From Ignavibacteriales bacterium (lineage in GTDB: Bacteria; Bacteroidota; Ignavibacteria; Ignavibacteriales; Ignavibacteriaceae): a stretch of 16,588 nucleotides of DNA. The notes below the pieces were generated by a model. That model was not told the DNA's origin. It did not search any database and was given only the letters and a program-made list of their open reading frames with translations. A program made the position numbers and the translations under genes. The stretch spans positions 1 to 16,588 of the forward strand of contig JAGUXE010000049.1 of assembly GCA_020061995.1 (NCBI GenBank). The letters run 5' to 3'. This document shows, piece after piece, positions 15,601-16,588 of the stretch (positions are counted from its first letter, which is position 1; each line of letters opens with the position of its first letter).

Positions 15601-16588
15601 GATGCGAATATTCAATTAAAGGCTTTAGGAAAAGTAAAAATTGATGGAGTTGTACGTAAACCGGATAACTCAAATTGGGGAGATTTTAACGGTGAAGGAG
15701 TTTTAACTGTCTTTGATTCTGAAAGAAGTGTTCCTTTGCCGGAATTTGGAAATTACTCAATGACTGAACAAGGTGGTATTATCTTTAAGGGAAGAGTTTC
15801 TATAATTAACGGAAAATTCTCAACAGAATTTGTTGTCCCTAAAGATATTTCTTATGAAAATAGGAACGGTAAAGTCATTATATATTTCTATAATTCGAAT
15901 GTCGATGGTATCGGTTTTACAAATAATGTTATTGTGGGGGGGACAGATACAAATTCAGTTGACGATGGTAAAGGTCCTGAGATAGAAATATTTTTTGATG
16001 ATATAAGCTTTGCAAATGCAACTATTGTTCGTCCAAATTCGAATTTGCTTGTAAAGCTATCCGACCAGACAGGCTTAAATACTACAGGAACCGGATTAGG
16101 ACATAAATTGACAGGAATTGTAAATGATGATGAAAATAATCCTTTAGACTTAACTGATTATTTTACGGGTGATTTGGATGGTGGAGGAAAATCAGGACTC
16201 ATAAATTATAAGTTCTCCGGTTTGTCACAGGGAAATTATAAGATAGAAATCAAGGCGTGGGATGTTTTTAATAATCCTTCTTCTGAGCTGACATACTTCA
16301 AAGTTGTTGAAGGGGATGGACTTGCAATAGAAGAAGTTTATAACTATCCAAATCCTTTAAGAGAAAATACAACATTTACTTTTCAACATAACATCAATAA
16401 ACCGATTGATGTAAAAATAAATATTTATACCGTCTCCGGAAGAATGATTCAACAAATCGAAAATAAAATGATAAATGAACGATTTGTGAAAATCAATTGG
16501 GACGGAAGAGATAAAGAAGGAGATAAAATCGGCAATGGAACTTATCTCTATAAAATCATCGTTAAATCGAGTGACGGTGAGTTTAATA
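12652..16588 (+). CDS. porU: Type IX secretion system sortase PorU (3' end outside window)
   Basis: PorU is the outer-membrane-associated C25-family cysteine peptidase that removes the C-terminal sorting domain of T9SS cargo and attaches the cargo to the surface. The frame is open for 1,312 codons to the window end. Residues 1-19 are a signal peptide (cleavage SYA|QSD). The PorU-specific N-terminal module spans about 225-350 (GKWFRF, EGIYKITRAML, NNGGKILPE, GDFILFYG, NYYWIT). The peptidase domain, about 600-965, has the catalytic pair His838 (NFIGHGSPDLW) and Cys872 (TAATCDFGYYD). After it come GPEIEIFF, GLNTTGTGLGHKLTG and KAWDVFNNPSS, all PorU-typical. From about 1231 (NYPNP through NWDGRDKEG) there is a FlgD-Ig-like C-terminal domain. 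ATG 12652 is the first ATG after an in-frame stop at 12625; there is no close Shine-Dalgarno. Confidence 0.95.
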   Translation, partial: MLKSKILIQIIFVLVSSYAQSDYRILSSSASAITIEYTPRITDSSSTKTNGINYISLDIEQAVYLNSSNFGSPAIPTRIFSLGVPSETGNTIQIISSSYSDVVGRIKPHGQPVKEDFLNSFIYNENEKYLTSDNEMELVSFGEFGLVRGLPMQQILVNPIHFFPVENRIRIFKKIVIQMNFGNPVSGLTYKADSFLEDVVMNYSVAKNWIRNKSSLNKTNLTNSVLSNGKWFRFEAPQEGIYKITRAMLSSYGIDASTVNPKTIKIYNNGGKILPERINYDRPSDLVENAISIIGEEDGKFDEGDFILFYGKGINFWDYDLNDKKFQRANNPYSDKNYYWITSGGNEGKRIQSKSSLNDPSAQVITSTQAFQFWDEDKINIGKSGRYFMGDEFSESIKSRTYTSKVEGIIDTQPKRYRYRFVNNSSSNIPFRIEENGVAIVNKNLSGFGSYEYTYGIVDSGTINYTGSIPNERSLLKFSYNAVSSSSFGYIDFFEISYERELKAYEDFLIFYSKAQTSLNEYRLYNFSTSDINVYDVTDYANVKTVSNPIKHSGGEFWFQSSELAVNPSKYLACSSQLYKTPTNPVEIGNQNLRGISPGAKYIIVTHKSFMEQAERLKRYRETENQVPLSTIVVDIDQIFNEFSCGMKDVTAIRDFISYAYKNWAIEPEYVLLFGDGDYDYKNIEGHNKNFVIPYETENSFDEIDSYCTDDFYAKIEGIDSFVDIAIGRLNINTLPEAKTVVDKIISYENSSDRGAWRNRITLVADDGKTSQQDDGTKHTGQSEDLSRIIPNSYDLKKIYLAAYPTVITGLGRRKPEVNKAIIDAVNAGTLILNFIGHGSPDLWTHEQVFVRSVSLPQFVNSNYFFVTAATCDFGYYDKPTALSATEELILKANSGAIGVFTSSRPVYSDPNKWLNESFFRSMFLSQRDTMNLPIRLGKAYFLTKKTFTQPNDQKFHLFADPAIRLQIPQYNSTIDSINGNTTDANIQLKALGKVKIDGVVRKPDNSNWGDFNGEGVLTVFDSERSVPLPEFGNYSMTEQGGIIFKGRVSIINGKFSTEFVVPKDISYENRNGKVIIYFYNSNVDGIGFTNNVIVGGTDTNSVDDGKGPEIEIFFDDISFANATIVRPNSNLLVKLSDQTGLNTTGTGLGHKLTGIVNDDENNPLDLTDYFTGDLDGGGKSGLINYKFSGLSQGNYKIEIKAWDVFNNPSSELTYFKVVEGDGLAIEEVYNYPNPLRENTTFTFQHNINKPIDVKINIYTVSGRMIQQIENKMINERFVKINWDGRDKEGDKIGNGTYLYKIIVKSSDGEFN

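Overview
This AT-rich window looks like chromosomal DNA from a member of the Bacteroidota/Ignavibacteriota (FCB) group. The main evidence is a gene at the right edge encoding PorU, the sortase of the type IX secretion system (T9SS), which is confined to that group. Supporting signs are a Bacteroidota-type promoter (TTTG, 19 bases, TAAATTTG) before the gene at 5885, mostly weak Shine-Dalgarno sequences, a lipoprotein and a DUF6588-like outer-membrane protein. I favour Ignavibacteria-like over classical Bacteroidia, but the sequence alone does not settle this.

Layout, left to right. (1) Positions 1-2130 are a tight plus-strand run: the 3' end of a PfkB-family sugar kinase, mtnA (methionine salvage) overlapping it, and recO two bases later. 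(2) Positions 2197-3693 encode an HtrA/Deg periplasmic protease with two PDZ domains, followed by a long stem-loop terminator. (3) Positions 3853-5704 are aroC (chorismate synthase) followed one base later by a metallo-beta-lactamase-fold hydrolase. (4) Positions 5885-6967 are a single secreted, probably outer-membrane protein with the best promoter, a strong Shine-Dalgarno and a textbook terminator. (5) Positions 7101-9958 are a three-gene run: a small PH-domain protein, a DegT/DnrJ/EryC1/StrS aminotransferase, and a cobalamin-binding-type radical SAM enzyme whose start overlaps the aminotransferase stop. (6) Positions 10040-10840, on the minus strand, encode an unrecognised lipoprotein, convergent with the radical SAM gene and divergent from the next block. 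(7) Positions 10932-12488 are a plus-strand run of a thioredoxin-like [2Fe-2S] ferredoxin, nth (endonuclease III, overlapping it) and an HD-superfamily hydrolase. (8) From 12652 to the window end is porU, open at its 3' end, behind a promoter region with a palindrome between its -35-like and -10-like elements.

Most of the window is conserved housekeeping: methionine salvage, recombination and base-excision repair, envelope proteolysis, aromatic biosynthesis. The pieces most worth a second look are the aminotransferase/radical SAM pair, which has the chemistry of a small-molecule or sugar-modification pathway but no visible substrate gene nearby; the operator-like palindrome before porU; the kinase-mtnA pairing; and the six-ligand metal pattern in the HD protein. 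I saw no CRISPR array, insertion sequence, tRNA or rRNA gene. No complete new defence or mobile system is visible.
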